From positions 12,394,346 through 12,458,345 of the forward strand of contig JAYGXS010000007.1 of assembly GCA_036362985.1 (NCBI GenBank): a stretch of 64,000 bases of DNA, in the 5' to 3' direction. Position numbers and translations under genes: made by a program. The DNA is from Ligula intestinalis (Eukaryota > Platyhelminthes > Cestoda > Diphyllobothriidea > Diphyllobothriidae). Numbering within the stretch: position 1 is the stretch's first letter; each line of letters begins with the position of its first letter. The notes under the pieces are model-generated. The model searched no databases, was not told where the DNA came from, and worked only from the letters and a program-made list of their open reading frames with translations. Positions 13,215 to 26,321 of this stretch are shown in pieces.

Positions 13215-14450
13215 TGACTGCAGATTCAAGATAAAGTCAACGATCCTATAAGAAGGCATGCAAAGCTTCACCCATTGAAACGAGATTGTGAAACATCAAT
13301 CAATAAGTACATGAAGTTTTTGAACTAATTACAAGGGCTTGAAATAACAGCAGACGAACTTATGGTATCATTTGATGTTCTCTCTCATTTCCCATCGAAA
13401 ACATTGGATTTAGTAAAGCAATATACAGAAGAATACCTTAAGTTGGACGAAGTGGAGCTACCTGTATCTGATGTGCTTGAACTCTCAGATCTATGTTCGG
13501 CAAGTAATTTCTCGTTCGCTCTACAATACGATGAACAGATAAAAGGAAACCAGATGGGGTCAGCCATTTCCAGATTATTGGCCGAAATAACAATGCAAAA
13601 GTTAAAAACTATGGTCCTTCCACTAGTAAATCCATTTTTAAGGTACGTTTTGTTGATAACACGTGTATCATTGATAAACATGAGCGATTCAAAACACTTT
13701 AAAACATTTGAAGTTTAACGATGCCTGGAATCAAATTTAAGCTCAAAAAATAAATTAAAAGTAAACTGCCCTCTTGGACGTCCTCGTACAGCGTAATACT
13801 GACTGGACGTTTCAAACATCGAATAACCCTAAACAAAAGACCTATAGTGATGCGTTCCTTCATTAAAAGAGCAGCCACCCTATTGCTGACAGACGAAGTG
13901 CTGATATCAACCTAAAGAATCGAGCAAGAACGCATTGTTTTAACCCCGAACTGTACCATACTGAACACACTGTTCACACGGTTTTCAAAAAAATGGTTAC
14001 TCCAGAGAGTTCGTGCGTCGATGCAAGAAAAGAAAAGAGCTTTAAAAAAAAGAAAAGGAGCTAGAATGTTCTGATCCAGCGTCTTATCTATGCATTTTGC
14101 GAACACTTCCACATAGTTAAACCGTGTGTGAACTGTTTGAAAGAAACCTTATGCAGTATCAAATTTTTGTGGCGCACATACCAACAAATACTCTGCAAAA
14201 TTAGCTGGCACTCCCAGAGGATAGGGGTGGATATTTGGACAGAAAAGATTTCATTTACAAAATCCCTTTTAGCGGCTCCAATTCAGTCTTTTGCGGACAG
14301 ATAGGATTATCGGCCTCCGCAGGCTTACGCGAAAATCAACGAGTGGAAAAGGAGTGATATCCGTTGTCCAAGATCACCATGCACATACTAGAAACTGGAC
14401 ACCAATTTACATGGGATGAAACATGCATTGTTAACTCTTGTCCGTATTAG
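13215..14450 (+). pseudogene. Penelope-like element: reverse transcriptase and GIY-YIG remnant
   Basis: The frame at 13,362-13,718 carries typical PLE reverse-transcriptase blocks: ELMVSFDVLSHFPSKTLDL, DLCSASNFSFALQYDEQIKG, MGSAISRLLAEI, and VNPFLRYV, where the catalytic region decays. Upstream, SINKYMKFLN fits the preceding conserved block but contains a stop. Several hundred bases of frameshifted sequence follow, then KINEWKRSD and, at 14,370-14,450, MHILETGHQFTWDETCIVNS before a TAG. These fit the GIY-YIG endonuclease module of PLEs. The sequence differs clearly from the PLE copies at 16.4-17.5 and 57-58 kb, so it belongs to another lineage. Confidence 0.85.
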
Positions 14451-16430
14451 AAAAGCCGTGTACTGTCCTACACCCACGTAATTACGTAAGAAAATGTAGA
14501 CCGTGTGCAGGTCCAGATGCGTGCTTTCAGAGCTGACCTCCTTTTTGTTTTCCCCCGTTTCGAGTTAACTTGCAACAAGTTTATAACGGTATTTGATGTC
14601 GCAGATGTTATCGCTTACACCCATTGATGCATTCACTCAAGCTTACTGATTCCAATTCTCCCCAGAAAGTTGGTGGATTATGTCCAACAACGAGAATGTT
14701 CACCTAATAACCAATGTTTATTTTTTCTCCTAAAAACCAAATTTTCTAGTTTGCATTGTCTGATTTCTTGAAATATCATACTGCTTGATATGTTATAAAG
14801 AATTTTGCGTATATTTGCTACTGCTTTCAAGTGAAACGTGGACGTTCTGTGTAATGCACGATTGTTGACGCGTCCGATAATTGTTCCTTCTTTGCCATTT
14901 ATAGAGGAGAAAGTTTTCTTATGTCAAGACCGCAATAGTAATCATGCCAGTGGTTGTCTTATTTATATTCAAGCTTCCTTTTAAGCATTTTCGTTCGATG
15001 AAGATTCCACGTAGTTCCCGATGATTACGTATTGACAGATATCTTTATGTTTTCAGACAGCAGACGACTAAAAAATTCCATCAGGCTTGGAATTACCGGC
15101 CCACATACATTGTCATGTCCCCATCAATGGACAAGTTTAACATGAAGTTGGAACAGCATTAGAAAGACGTTCTCTGAAATAAAGCCGAAGTAATATCATT
15201 AATACTGCTTGCTTCTTTGAAGTAATATGTTTGTTAAAAAAACCTGCCGATGATCGTAGTGGATTGGCGTGTTTTTTCATTTGGTCGGCAGACACGGGAA
15301 CACGCAAGGCCGTATGATGTGCGAATATCCAAAACGCAATGGTTTTATTGTAATGTACGGGATCGTCTCCTCGTGTGACCCTAAGGATATTCAAGAAAGG
15401 TAATGACCTTCTCTAGACATTGTTTAAGCCTTTTCAGCATCAGGGCATCCGATTTCCGTATACCATGGAAGACAGCTTCTCTCCTTAAAATCCCAAAAAT
15501 AGCATTGGAAACTAGACTTGTGAACAAAATATTATTTAGTGATGTAAAATAATTCCATGCTTATAATTACAACGTCAACCTAAAAAGGTATGTATTTTTA
15601 CAAAGCTACCATATCTTCAAAGGAGTCACCTTCAGCGTACAATGTATTTCGGGCAGACATATAGGAAATAGTCCATAGTTATAAAGGGGAAAATTAGAAA
15701 AGGTTAATTACTCGCACACACGCCAGCAATAAGTATTATTGTGTGATGATCCGGAACCATTTGATCCATAATTCATAAAGTCCGCTGTGAAAAGAGTGTA
15801 GCATGTGTGTCGTTTGTATAATGAAGACAAGAGGTAAGACATACTTTTAAAAATTTCCAAAAGTCTTCATCATGGTTCACTTGAATGCAATGTCCGCGAT
15901 ATAACGATTAAGGTATTGTGTTAACGTTGATAGAGGCCTACAATTTCTGCTCATCGTAGATTTTGTGTGTGTGTGTCAAATTACTGTCCTTATTGCTTTT
16001 TCATTGCCGTTTTCACAACGGAATATTTCAAACGGTTGATGGGCACGCAACGATCGGTTACAGAACACAATCTCTATGCTAGGCCTTGTGAGTCGCTGTG
16101 CAACCAGAGGCAGCCTCCACACAATTATCGCTAAAGGCGGCCACTTGAAACTTGCAAGACAAAGACCCCTTGGTGCAGTGATTTAAACGTTCAAATATTT
16201 ATCGAATGAGGCCATGGGTCAGAAGCTCGCGTGAAGCACACCCTGGGGCCGGTAGAGCTGTCTGTTGGCAGAACAATTTCTGATGTGTCTTGAGTTTCTC
16301 AGTTAGCTTTTCGTCCCTCTACTAATTGCTGGATCTTGAGCGTTTACGTGCTCCGGCTTTTAAGCGAATCCAATGGTGGACTTAACAAGTGTGACTTCCG
16401 TACCCGACAGTGAGAGCCCATCCATCCCCA
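14451..16430. other. No supported gene
   Basis: An 85-codon frame (minus, 15,137-15,394) has no recognised domain. A short TG run occurs near 15,963-15,976. Nothing else is convincing. Confidence 0.35.
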
Positions 16431-16439
16431 GGTTTAATC

Positions 16440-17493
16440 AATATATTTGATGTATGCATGGAAAATGAAGTTTTCCGAAAGAAAATATCGCAGAACAATG
16501 CCCCCATCTTCGCAGTCTTGTTCACGTTTCCCATGGTTAATGGGAACGACAGTTGGCGTTCAAAACTTGCCCCCACTGACTGTTGACAATTGTTCACTCC
16601 ATGCACATGAAGGTAGACTTATGTCTGTGTACCTGTTCCATGGTCAATGCACGCATCGTGTCCTATGCAAGTCCTGAACTACAACAGTAACCACCTAATC
16701 AGTCACAAACGCAGCTGTGTAAGAGCGCTTTTACGGTGTGTTGAGATGGATTGCAGTTAAGCGGAAGACAAAATTGTTTAATTGTAATATGTTTGATGGT
16801 TACTGAGAGCAAATTGTTTCCCGCGCAATTTTGTCAATAAATGCCTACACAAACGAGAGAAGAAGCCACGTTCAGCTGTTCAAAACTTTTGGCGAGCTCT
16901 TCCCTAAGTGAAGGATATATCAAAAGCAGTCAGCAATTTGTTCACACAACTCAGATTTCGAGATGCCAAATGCCAGAAGCAACCATCGGGTGCCGGATCA
17001 TGAGACCGAAAGACCCACCGCCAGGACAGGAGGTGACTTTAGTACTATACCGGATAAGGAGCACATGAGGACAAAGCAACAACGTCGGAGAAACCGAAAG
17101 CTTACTCTTGACTCGAATTGCCGAGCATGCAGTGGTGGTGAGAAAGAAAGACGCCAACTCCCAGGTTGCAGCTCACTCGACGGGATGCAACCATATTTTC
17201 ATGTTTGACGAGGCCAAAATCCTCGCAAGAGGTGACAACTGCATAAGCCGCGAGCTGCTGGAGTTATGGTTCTCTGGCCCCCAGTCCATCAGTAGCGGAA
17301 CGATTTTGCGCTCTCATACGGTGAACTGAGCAATTTTCTCAATAATGTAATCAGTCTCATAGAAAGAACCGGGTGCAGCAACGATTCTGACGACAGCGGG
17401 CATAATTGTCGCACAATTATCAAATCCGCATCCTACATGGACGCGAACGATGAGGCAATAAATGAGCCATCACCGCAACAATCAATCACCTAA
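16440..17493 (+). pseudogene. Penelope-like element 3' half with GIY-YIG domain
   Basis: Frameshifted C-terminal part of a PLE. About 16,600-16,790 gives EGRLMS, VYLFHGQCTHRVL and, in other frames, NSNHLISHKRSCV and VEMDCS, matching the linker between reverse transcriptase and endonuclease. From 16,960: EATIGCRIMRPKDP, then the GIY-YIG core as VLYRIRS, SNNVGETE, LLTRIAEHAVVVRKKDANSQ, VAAHSTGCNHIF, FDEAKILARGDNCISRELLE and WFSGPQSI. An open tail after this (GELSNFLNNVISLIERTG... to NEPSPQQSIT) ends at TAA 17,491-17,493 and probably is the element's own C-terminus. Several frame changes show it is inactive. Confidence 0.85.
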
Positions 17494-17985
17494 AGATGCC
17501 GAGCAGATACGGATTAAATGGTAAAAAAAACACCCTCCCTCTTGACTTAAACCCCTTTGCGGTGTGGTGGCTGTATACTGCTTTTGATTTAAGGTACTAA
17601 GCGTGATTAAACAGATGATAGCTAATCGATAGTGATTCAAGTTATGTTGCTGCCTTAATTATTTGTTTCTGGCACCTAAGGAACCACCAAATCCAGCTGG
17701 CCAATAAGCCAACAATGGCATTGCACACACCGTTGGTACACCATAAAATTTAAGTTAAACTATTTAAACAAGAAAAAAAGGTTGTCGATAAAAACTCACA
17801 TGTGGAACACTTGATGCGATTTGTTGTGGCCAGACGGGTAAATTCGTCGCAGTGCACCTTCCTGAAGACTAATTGGTCCACAAAAGAAACTACAACCTCT
17901 CCCAAGTTGCAATGCATAGCCTAGACAATGGGCATAGGTTTGTGTGGGGCATAACTCGTATTAAAGTTACCTGTGTTTTTTCGAG
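17494..17985. other. Probable PLE 3' flank and spacer
   Basis: I see no coding signal. The segment is unassigned. Confidence 0.3.
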
Positions 17986-17989
17986 AAAG

Positions 17990-19270
17990 GCCGCGGATTC
18001 TTCGAAGCAATGCACTCTGATGCATTGTGTATCAAAAAACACGCCAAGTTAGATTATTTGTACAAAAAGTGTCAAGCAGAAATCGGCGAGACGCAAACCG
18101 ATACGAACAGAGGTAAACACACTGCAGCAACCTACCGATTAAGTGAGCCACACATGAGACCCCTGACCCCATTACCACCAGTCAGAATGGCATGATGTTA
18201 CCCTCACTCACCCATCCCTTGTCTGCACACTCGCTATGTGAGCTATTTTTGCTGTTACTCCCCCGTCCAACCATACTCCCACCCGCATGACTGACCGTTC
18301 ATCTCCTTGTCCACACACTCGCGATGTGAACTGTTTTGGTATTGTCAATTTTCTCAGCGTCTGATGATGATCTGGCGTTCCAGTCTCGAAATATGACGCA
18401 ATTGCATAATATTTCCCAAATAACGTATTCAACCTCAACATATTGTTCTTAATTTGAGAAGTTCAGCTGGCAAAAATATATATTCAGCAAGTCATAATCA
18501 GACAAAAACGTTAGCAGGGTAATGAAAACTGTACAGTTGGGAATGGAAAAATAGGGAAGTCTCGTAAAAAATTAATTGTCTATACGTCGCCCGCATGGCG
18601 AGGTCGGCGTGTAGACGTTCCTGTGTTGGGGAAGGGTAGCAGAGGTAATTGGGTAATGTTGTGGGGTTGAGCAGAGGGCTGACACATGGACGGATAGTTG
18701 CTGCTATTTTCGCGCAGCGTACGGCCAGCATTAGCGGTGCGGGCAAAATACGATCGCAACCTGGAATTGGGGCTGCCCTGTATCCTGTGTCCTGGGATGG
18801 AATAAAAGTAGCAGACAGTGAAAAAACTCCTCAGGGATTTTTAGGCGAAAAACTGTCACACTTGTGGTGTAAAGCTTGGGATTTAGGTGAAAGAAGGAAA
18901 AATTAAACGGGGGAGGGCATTGCAAAGTTTCCCAGGAGCATCACCGTGTGGAAGTAACGTCCTGATTCTTCCCTGCTGATTGCGGAGTTCAACAACGGAA
19001 CTGGAAAAACATAGGCATCAGTCCAGATCGTCGACAATCCGCTGTGGGTCGAACCAATGGTGATTGTTTAGGCCGTCAGGCCTGGATCAAACGTTTGCTA
19101 GCGAGATAATCACGGTACGCAGATAGCCAAGCAGGGTGGATCGTGGAGACCTTCGCATGACGCTATGGGTGGGAGAGCGTTACACAATAGGAAACTTGAA
19201 TGTAGATAAAAACTTAATACAACTGAAAAATTGAAAGTAGTAATATTATTGTAAATTGTCATCTACGACC
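17990..19270 (-). repeat. Dispersed repeat, probable LINE 3' region (copy A)
   Basis: Parts of this stretch recur in the same order 30.4-30.5 kb downstream. The block with 'ggcgagacgc' at ~18,085 matches ~48,570, and 'tcacggtacgc...agcagggtggat' at ~19,110 matches ~49,550. It lies directly 3' of the minus-strand LINE tail at 19,280-19,670, so at least the part next to it is probably untranslated LINE sequence. Around 18,805-18,880 a block 'cagacagtgaaaaaactcc' resembles positions 185-205 in the first direct repeat. There is no open frame worth calling a gene. Confidence 0.5.
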
Positions 19271-19670
19271 AGATCGTTCTCTGGCGCGCACTGCTATATC
19301 GATCCATTTTTCGCTTAAAACCTTCTAGCGATTTCGACGTAACGACATCCTGAGGAAGCGCATTCCACTCTTCAACCACCCTTATTCAGAAGAAGTGTTC
19401 CCGAGCGTCCAGGCTGGTCCATGTCACCTTTAATTTGAGAGGAGGACCTCTCAAATTCATTGTTGTTGCTAATTCGGAATGATCCCCTGATATAAGACAG
19501 CAGTCTGGAAGACGGAATACGTGGAATGCTATTATCAGATCCCTTCGAAGCTGCCTGTAACGCAAAGGGAAGAGGTTGAGATTCAACAGCCACGTTTCAT
19601 AAGACGACGAGCCCTGTCCCATAACACGTTAGGTTGCGCGCCGCTGTACCTTTTCCTGGTTGTTGATATC
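19271..19670 (-). pseudogene. LINE C-terminal fragment (copy A)
   Basis: The minus-strand frames encode the C-terminal zone of a CR1/Jockey-like LINE pol: VLWDRARRLM, YETWLLNLNLFPLRYRQLRR, DLIIAFHVFRL, NLRGPPLKLKVTWTSLDARE, HFF and, after a frameshift, VVEEWNALPQDVV with KSLEGFKRKMDRY. This is the usual 'LR.HFF.NRVV..WN.LP' end of such proteins. At least one frameshift occurs near 19,390. Confidence 0.8.
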
Positions 19671-21230
19671 TTTCGTGGCCCAGGGTGCACTGACTCTCAT
19701 TGAACGTTAAGCGCCAAACCGGCGACCATATATCGATTTACAATATCTCCGGAACTTCGGGATTATCGAAAATGTATGTTTTCTGAACAAACACATGGTA
19801 CGAACTTTGCATAAGGTTGCTCATTGTTATTTAATTTGTTTGGTAAATGGGTTTAATGTTATGCCAGAAACGAGCAAACGCTTATTAACTTAGAAGAGTT
19901 CCTTGCAGCACTCGCAATATTTTACTATGCTTAATTAATTTTAAGTTCCTTATTATTCTCACACATTTAAGTTAACTTTAAGTTATTATTAAGGTCAACT
20001 CACTTAAGCTTACTTAAGCTTCTTTTTAGTAAGCTGACTTTATTTTTATTTTCTTATTTCCCAATGCTTGCATATTTGCAATTTATAATTTTGGCGCACT
20101 TTGCCGTTGATATCCAATGAGGCATTTCAATAATTGTAGCGGTTTTACCGCTTTACTGGTCCTTATATTTTATTTATGTCACCTTTTCTTTGTATATTTT
20201 ATATTGTATGCCATTTTTAAACTTGTTCCATATAACCGAATGATGGGGCGTTTGCGAGCTGATCTGAAACTTAAACTAGGATTATACCAGCCTTTTAATA
20301 AGACGATATATTCTTAATTTGTATTAGAAATCGTTTGGACATTGTGCAAGTGTAGTTTATGTAGGCTCATTCATAAATCCATATTTGCCACGCGCTTTTC
20401 TACGAAAACGATGGTTGTAGGGCTTTATAGTTGAGGAATTACGACACACATTGAAATCTACTTTAATAAATGCAAAATGCATTTTAAGTTTATTGTATTT
20501 AGCAATGTTGTTGATTTATATCTGCACATGCTCTTTATATGTATTATCATTTAACTTATTGCGGAAAAATATGATAATCAAATGGCAGTTATGTTGCCTT
20601 TCCAGGGAAATTAAAGTGGTTATGACGTCGTCTTCTTCAACTTAACTGATGTCTTTTTTAATGTTCTGGAGTTGGATTTGTATAGAACGCGGCGCGAAGC
20701 GCAGTGCACACTTTCAGTTAACATTCTAAACAAATTACTCCCAGTGGCTGCGGGAAACAAACTGCAATTACCTGTTTCCCTTCACACTTACTTCGCAAAC
20801 ATTTTCTTCTCTTTATTGGAAAATTGAAAACAAGATTCAAAAATTCACGTAATAAACATTGCTCTTCCCAAACGACGTCATTGCTTGTCCTATTTCCCAG
20901 CCCTAGCAAACTATTTAACCACCATTTTTGCGGAAAAAAATACTGGTACAAGGGGTATATGAGTGTTCCTACATCAACTACTTTTGCCGAATATTGGTAA
21001 CAAAATACATTGCTTGGATAACTACACATTGCTTTAAAAGTAAAATAACATATCTAAAATCGTATTATGAATAATACACCTCATTCACTTGTACCAATGT
21101 TATCGATAATATAGGAACCTATTTGCGGAATAGAGTATTACTATGTTTTAGAAAATTGGCAATTTAGATTTCATTTGCAGACGCGGTTCGTTCATGATTG
21201 TGTACAGTAAATAAACTCTGACTGAACAAT
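19671..21230. other. AT-rich spacer, no supported gene
   Basis: Repetitive 'aagttaa' and 'ttaagcttacttaagctt' runs occur at 19,930-20,040. Hydrophobic short frames near 20,117 and 20,451 reflect T-rich composition, not a recognisable membrane protein. The minus frame 20,718-21,029 has no recognised motif. Confidence 0.35.
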
Positions 21231-21234
21231 GTGT

Positions 21235-21545
21235 CTGACCGATGAAAAATGTGGAAGGTCATATGACCTTAATATCAAGAGTGCTGCCGATGCAGATAAA
21301 TATCAAGCAAACCTTAGTCGAGTAGTCACGCAGATAGCTCCTGTACTGCAATTCGAACAAACGCACTCTGCTGCGTCTGGGAAATCAAACTGTGGGCCCT
21401 TATGCTATCCGAACGGAGTCCCACTCCGAGAAGCAGAAGGATCTCGGCATCTGAATGATAGAAAATTTCAAAACTTGAATACGTGATCCACGTCTGGAAA
21501 TCGTGGATGCAGAATCATAACGTGCTCGAAATGGCGCATCTGTGG
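21235..21545 (+). pseudogene. LINE pol scrap
   Basis: A frame from 21,229 reads SGKSNCGPLCYPNGVPLREA. After a frame change it continues QKDLGI, a stop, then MIENFKT. This corresponds to the block downstream of the YADD motif in flatworm LINEs (typically NGVPL...QKDLGI...NFK). The fragment is short and mutated. Confidence 0.6.
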
Positions 21546-22560
21546 GCCACACAATAAGTAAGATGCTAAACTACACTGTTATATGAGATCTGCCTAGATA
21601 ACCATTATTAATTTATAGGCTAGTTAAGCATAAGTTTTTTCACTGAACTGACCACTTTTTATTTAGTTATTCACGATATTTGCGTATTTGCTCATTTTAA
21701 TTATGGAAAAATTGTTGCTATTTCTAATTTTAAAAACTGTATTTTTTTATAAATATGTACTTTTTTATTGCTTAGACATTATGCCCCTTAAGTTAAAGTG
21801 ATATTATACAACAAAAGGATTGAGCTTTCGTGTGCTGATCTGGGACTTTACCTAGGATTCCACTGCGATAATATATAAATAGCAATAATATGTGCGATTT
21901 CTAAGGAGCATCGCTACCTGGATCCTTGTCGGCGTACAAAAGTCTCGCTACTGCATCCGCTGTCTATGGGTGCCTAGTGCACATATGGCCTCTACACCTC
22001 TAAAAGTGGAAGTTTCAGGCCCTACGCTACCTACACACAGCGTGTTGCCTGCACATATGCGTATCGCTGGCACTCGAAAGAAAATTCACAACACACAGCC
22101 GAGTGGAAGTGGCAAATTAGACAGACTCGCAAGCAAAAACGTCAAACTGATCCGCTAGCACCCAAGCGCGAAACACATGTTTGTACTTGTCACTCTGAGG
22201 CGCCGACGGCTGAACCTAATTTCAAATTACAACAAAGCTGACCAGCAACCTTTTTATTGCTAACGACATCCCGCTCTTCGGCTTACTGCCGGCGTAGTCA
22301 CCGGCGTCTGCCACGTGCACAATATGTTGAATGCCTTCAAATAATGTTGTATTCATCCGGAATGTACGCTTAAGTCCATCAACTCGCTACAGCGCGTAGG
22401 TTGGCATGTGCCCAATGATACACGACATTTGTAACATGGTAGGCTGCGTAACTGAACCCAAAAGCACGGAAGAGCCAATCATGAGGTATCAGGAAATTGC
22501 TCGCTTACGAAATATTTTAAGAGTACATATAGCATTTAGGGTGTTCAATATCAAACGTTG
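21546..22560. other. No supported gene
   Basis: An 88-codon frame (plus, 21,892-22,158) shows no recognised domain. The rest is AT-rich spacer. Confidence 0.3.
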
Positions 22561-22573
22561 TTTGCAATAGTGT

Positions 22574-23515
22574 GTGCTCAAGTCTGCAGTCTGTTTACCG
22601 TATACCTTTTGGTCGTCACAAAAACAAAAAGTACGTTTGAAAGCCTCTAGCATGCTTGTGCATATTCTAGATGCTGTGTGTGATAAGCAAATAATTTATG
22701 CACAGTTTTGTCGGGTAATAAGAAGGAAATCAGAAATTTACTGCTCAAATACCACATTTAGGTTTTTGATTACAGTTTTAGTCTATTTGCTATTGAAGTT
22801 GGGTACAATTTTGGAACAACTTACATGTTAACACATGGACTTCTACTTGAACGGCATTTAAGTTACACGTACTAAGAATGCCCTTTGGTACGTGAGATAA
22901 AGATCGAGAAACTGTGTTATACGGTAGTCGACGAAAATCATGCAACAGGCTGACATTTGCGAAGGATTGATACTATTTCGCTTATCGGCGTTGACTCAGC
23001 TTGTGATACTGACTATCATGTAGTCTTTTTTGAAGTCACTACAGTCATGATAGGATGCTGGCTTTTACTGAGCTTCGCTCTGATGGCTAGCAGGACGTTT
23101 GGACCGTAAAAAAGTAACTACTTAAATAGTATGCACTTTTATCATGGACAGTCTTTATAAATTGAAATATGTTCGATGGTAAACAAGCATATAAGTATTT
23201 ATCGTACTCGTATGATAGGCAATTTTGCCTTCTTTAAATGTAATACTGAAAGAAATGATAATAATCCATTTTATAAAAGAAGTTAATTATGAGTGTTTTA
23301 CAATTGTGACGTCTTTAGTCATAATTTATCGTATCCGTCACTTTAATAATGCAGCCTTTACGGTATAAAACATGTTTCACATATATTGCTACATTTTATG
23401 ACAACTGTGTGCCTTTTTTCTCAAACTGTGGGCAAAAACGTACTTTTAGGTACACACAATGTACACAGTGCGCTGTTTTTAAACCTTGAATTTGAGTGTA
23501 GCATTCAGTAGGTTA
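22574..23515. repeat. Dispersed repeat copy A (partner at 46.0-46.9 kb)
   Basis: Several blocks are shared in order with 46,000-46,915. One is a stretch with 'gcttgtgatact' near 22,998 (partner near 46,525). Another is 'ccttctttaaatgt' near 23,229 (partner near 46,628). A third is the right end 'cttgaatttgagtgtagcattcagtag' near 23,485 (partner near 46,885). Similarity is moderate. No reading frame is shared over its full length, and the family is not recognised. Confidence 0.55.
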
Positions 23516-24670
23516 GACTAATTTTGCAATCGAGAAACGATTTTCAAAACCGAAAAATACACTTTCCTCAAATTAAATGTTTGAAGATGGCTTGGTTTTT
23601 TATCAGACGGGAACAAGACATATTTTTCGTGCACGTTTTCCAAAAATATATCTGAATTAATAAATGCAGGCAAAATCATTGAAAAAAAACATAAAAAATA
23701 GGTAGTTACTTTTAAATGTACATACGTTTTTAGTGCTGATAGTAACTTGCGCGGTAATATGAATTTTACTGGAGGGTGCACTACCTGCAAAAATGGGACT
23801 TTACAGTGCACGTCGAGCAAAATAAGCCACCTGGAAGTTAAATATAGAGTTTGTACGACGATTTTTGTAACGTTTTGACACATGCACATTATTGATACTT
23901 TTTCGTAAATCGGGAATGTGTATTGCGTAGACTTTTATTTCGTTTACTCGAGATAAGATATCAGCTTTTTTATGAGCTCCGTTTCAATGGCTTACAAAAT
24001 GCGTACGCTAAAAAAATTGGCTTACTAAATAGTATGTATGCGTGCCGTTGATTTTAACGGTCTAACTATTTATAAAATACCTTAAAAAAGAATGATACAG
24101 TTTTTTTAATGGAATCTTTTGATAGAGGATTACACATTTTTTTGTATTTGACATAGATGAAAACCGTATCTTTCTCTTGTTTATAAGTTTTGTGTGAATT
24201 GCCAAATAAGTTGTAAAAGTATTAAGAGCTCAAAGTTAATATAAGTTCTACAAACTGCGCGCTGTGAACATACGTATTGGCTCATAACTCTCATAAAAAT
24301 GTGCAATATAGTAGGAGCATGTTAAATGCGTTATACGCAGAACTTATCATTTAGTGGACACAATATATTATAAATAAACAACTCACAATCGTAAAACAGG
24401 TCGGAAGTAGGCATTTAAAGGAATGTGCTTTGTAAACCTAGTAATATAAAATAGCCATATCATGTGACATCCCATATAAAAAATGGGAACACCTTACATA
24501 ACCAGGATATATTTTCAAGAACATAATTTCTACATATTGCTTTCATAAATCGAACACAATCGAGCGTTCACTTAAATAAGCAACGATGTGGACGGTAACA
24601 CCCTTATTTCTTAGGGATTTTCATCATTTTACCGTTTATATAAGTTCCACTGGTCTATGTTTGCCTGTGA
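23516..24670. other. AT-rich, no supported gene
   Basis: A 123-codon minus frame (23,518-23,889) has no recognisable motif and unremarkable composition. I do not call it a gene. Confidence 0.35.
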
Positions 24671-24679
24671 CTTTGTAAA

Positions 24680-25180
24680 AATGGTAATTTGGGTGGGTTG
24701 ACTAAGCCTCAAGGAGGAAACATGACCCCGATTATCCAAAAAGTCCATTGTAGGCTCTTTGTTATGATCCTGTTAGCAGAGGAAAATAAGGCTATCTGTA
24801 CCATTCCCTTCTTGTACGATTATACTACAAGACCGCCGTCAATGTGGCGTCAATTTAGCAGTGGATCTATCATCTTTATATTAATTAAACTCCTGGAGTG
24901 TTTATTTTTCTGCGACACTGTTCTCCCATAGCTAATGTGCAGGATCAAATTATGGCATTAATTCAAAACAACAAGCTAAGTGAACAACCAGTAAATCAGT
25001 ATTTCAATATTCGATTGTACGGTCTCAGTGCAGTTGCTTTTTGTGCCACATTTCTATATTATCCGCAAGCATGACAGCTGCCCAGTTGTAGTCATTGTGA
25101 CAGTAATTTTCGTAGACCAGAAAGAAAAAAGGACCCAAAAGTAAAACGTTCGTAAACCAAGTCAACGCTTACCCAATCCA
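24680..25180 (-). pseudogene. LINE reverse-transcriptase scrap
   Basis: On the minus strand, about 25,170-25,020 reads FGSFFFLVYENYCHNDYNW followed by VMLADNIEMW. This is the 'VLGPLLFLVYINDC.. / F(A)DD.K.W' palm region of a LINE reverse transcriptase, with the catalytic ADD changed to ADN. The lower end (24,690-24,760) resembles 48,200-48,260. It is a degenerate fragment. Confidence 0.6.
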
Positions 25181-25720
25181 GAATTAAGCGTCCAAAACGA
25201 CAATCTGTTTTTTAAATAGACGACACTGATTACTCTACAAACATTCATTCGTAAGTTCGAAATTCGCATGCCTTCTCTAGAAAAAGCCTGCACAAAGCAC
25301 TGATGAAGGCTTCCTTGAAGTCAAAAACACGTGGCATCAGAATTCCGCCTCTTGTTTGTCTCCACTCTTGACCTTGCGTATAAGAGGGATGCACTCGTAA
25401 TATAGAAGACCACATGACAAAACTTGTGCAGTAAACCTCATACAATTGTGTTTTTTTCTTGATAGTACATCTCATTACTGCATAAGCTATGAAATTTTGG
25501 AAACTTTCACAGTCATTTTGAAGACCTGCAATGTAGTTCGGGATAAGTGTGTATACCTCAGTGTAGCTGAGTCAAATCGCAGCCAAATATCTGGTGTCCC
25601 ACTTAAATTAAATATATGGCTTCAAGGCCGTCAGGTACGTCCACTTTGTGACAGCCATTAGCACAATAAAAACGCATTCAATTTTTTGCAAGTACATTTG
25701 CTTTTTTCATACAGTTTGCG
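25181..25720. other. Upstream flank of the mini-exon array
   Basis: A possible array relic lies at 25,201-25,256. It has 'caatctgtttttt' as in the array units, an AG at 25,218-25,219 and GTAAGT at 25,251. The enclosed 31 nt are not a multiple of three, so I do not count it as an exon. A signal-peptide first exon was looked for here and not found. Confidence 0.3.
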
Positions 25721-25737
25721 TTTCATTGATATTTCAG

Positions 25738-25764
25738 GCACAACATCAACGACCACAACAACTG
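25738..25764 (+). CDS. Candidate mini-exon 1 (27 nt)
   Basis: Acceptor 'attgatatttcag', 27 nt, then GTTAAA. In phase 1 it encodes TTSTTTTT after a split Gly codon. The donor is weak but has GT. Confidence 0.45.
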
Positions 25765-26082
25765 GTTAAATTTTGTACCTACAACAGCTAGCAGACGAAA
25801 TTCGTTCTGTGCAGTACAGGCACATATTTACCATAATGTTTGCTGATCATGCAAGGTAAATGCCTCGGCCTAGCGATGGGTACATGTTCTTACTTATACA
25901 TATTCGGCAAACGTTGACGACACATTCATCATAACATATGTTTATTTACCATGCTTGAGACCCTCGCACAGCGACGGACGTAGGTACTCCATTCATTAAG
26001 CTGAAAACTACAAAAATAATAGTTACATCATTGAAACCAACTGCACTTTACTTAATCAACTTGCAATATATTGATGTTTTAG

Positions 26083-26124
26083 CCGAAAGAACAACCATCG
26101 AATCCTTAACCACCACAGCATTTG
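26083..26124 (+). CDS. Candidate mini-exon 2 (42 nt)
   Basis: Acceptor 'gatgttttag', donor GTATGC. Phase-1 peptide ERTTIESLTTTAF after a split Ala codon. Both AG and GT are present. Confidence 0.45.
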
Positions 26125-26321
26125 GTATGCAATGTTCGACCAATGCTTGCTCCTTTTCATATAAAGGCATATTTGCCAGACCATATGTTCATTGTCCATG
26201 CTACACACCTTCTCATTTCGACAAACATAGGCACTACGTTTAAAACTACAAAAAAAAGTACTCAAATAATTTAAAACAACTTCGGCTTAGCTTATTAACT
26301 TGCAACCTAGTGATGTTTTAG

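Noticed and set aside
15963..15976. TG dinucleotide run
   Set aside because: Too short to be notable.
23518..23889. 123-codon minus frame
   Set aside because: No recognisable motif, and open frames of this size are expected a few times by chance in 64 kb.
25201..25256. Extra array unit with AG and GTAAGT
   Set aside because: The enclosed 31 nt would shift the frame and lack Thr-rich coding; not counted as an exon.
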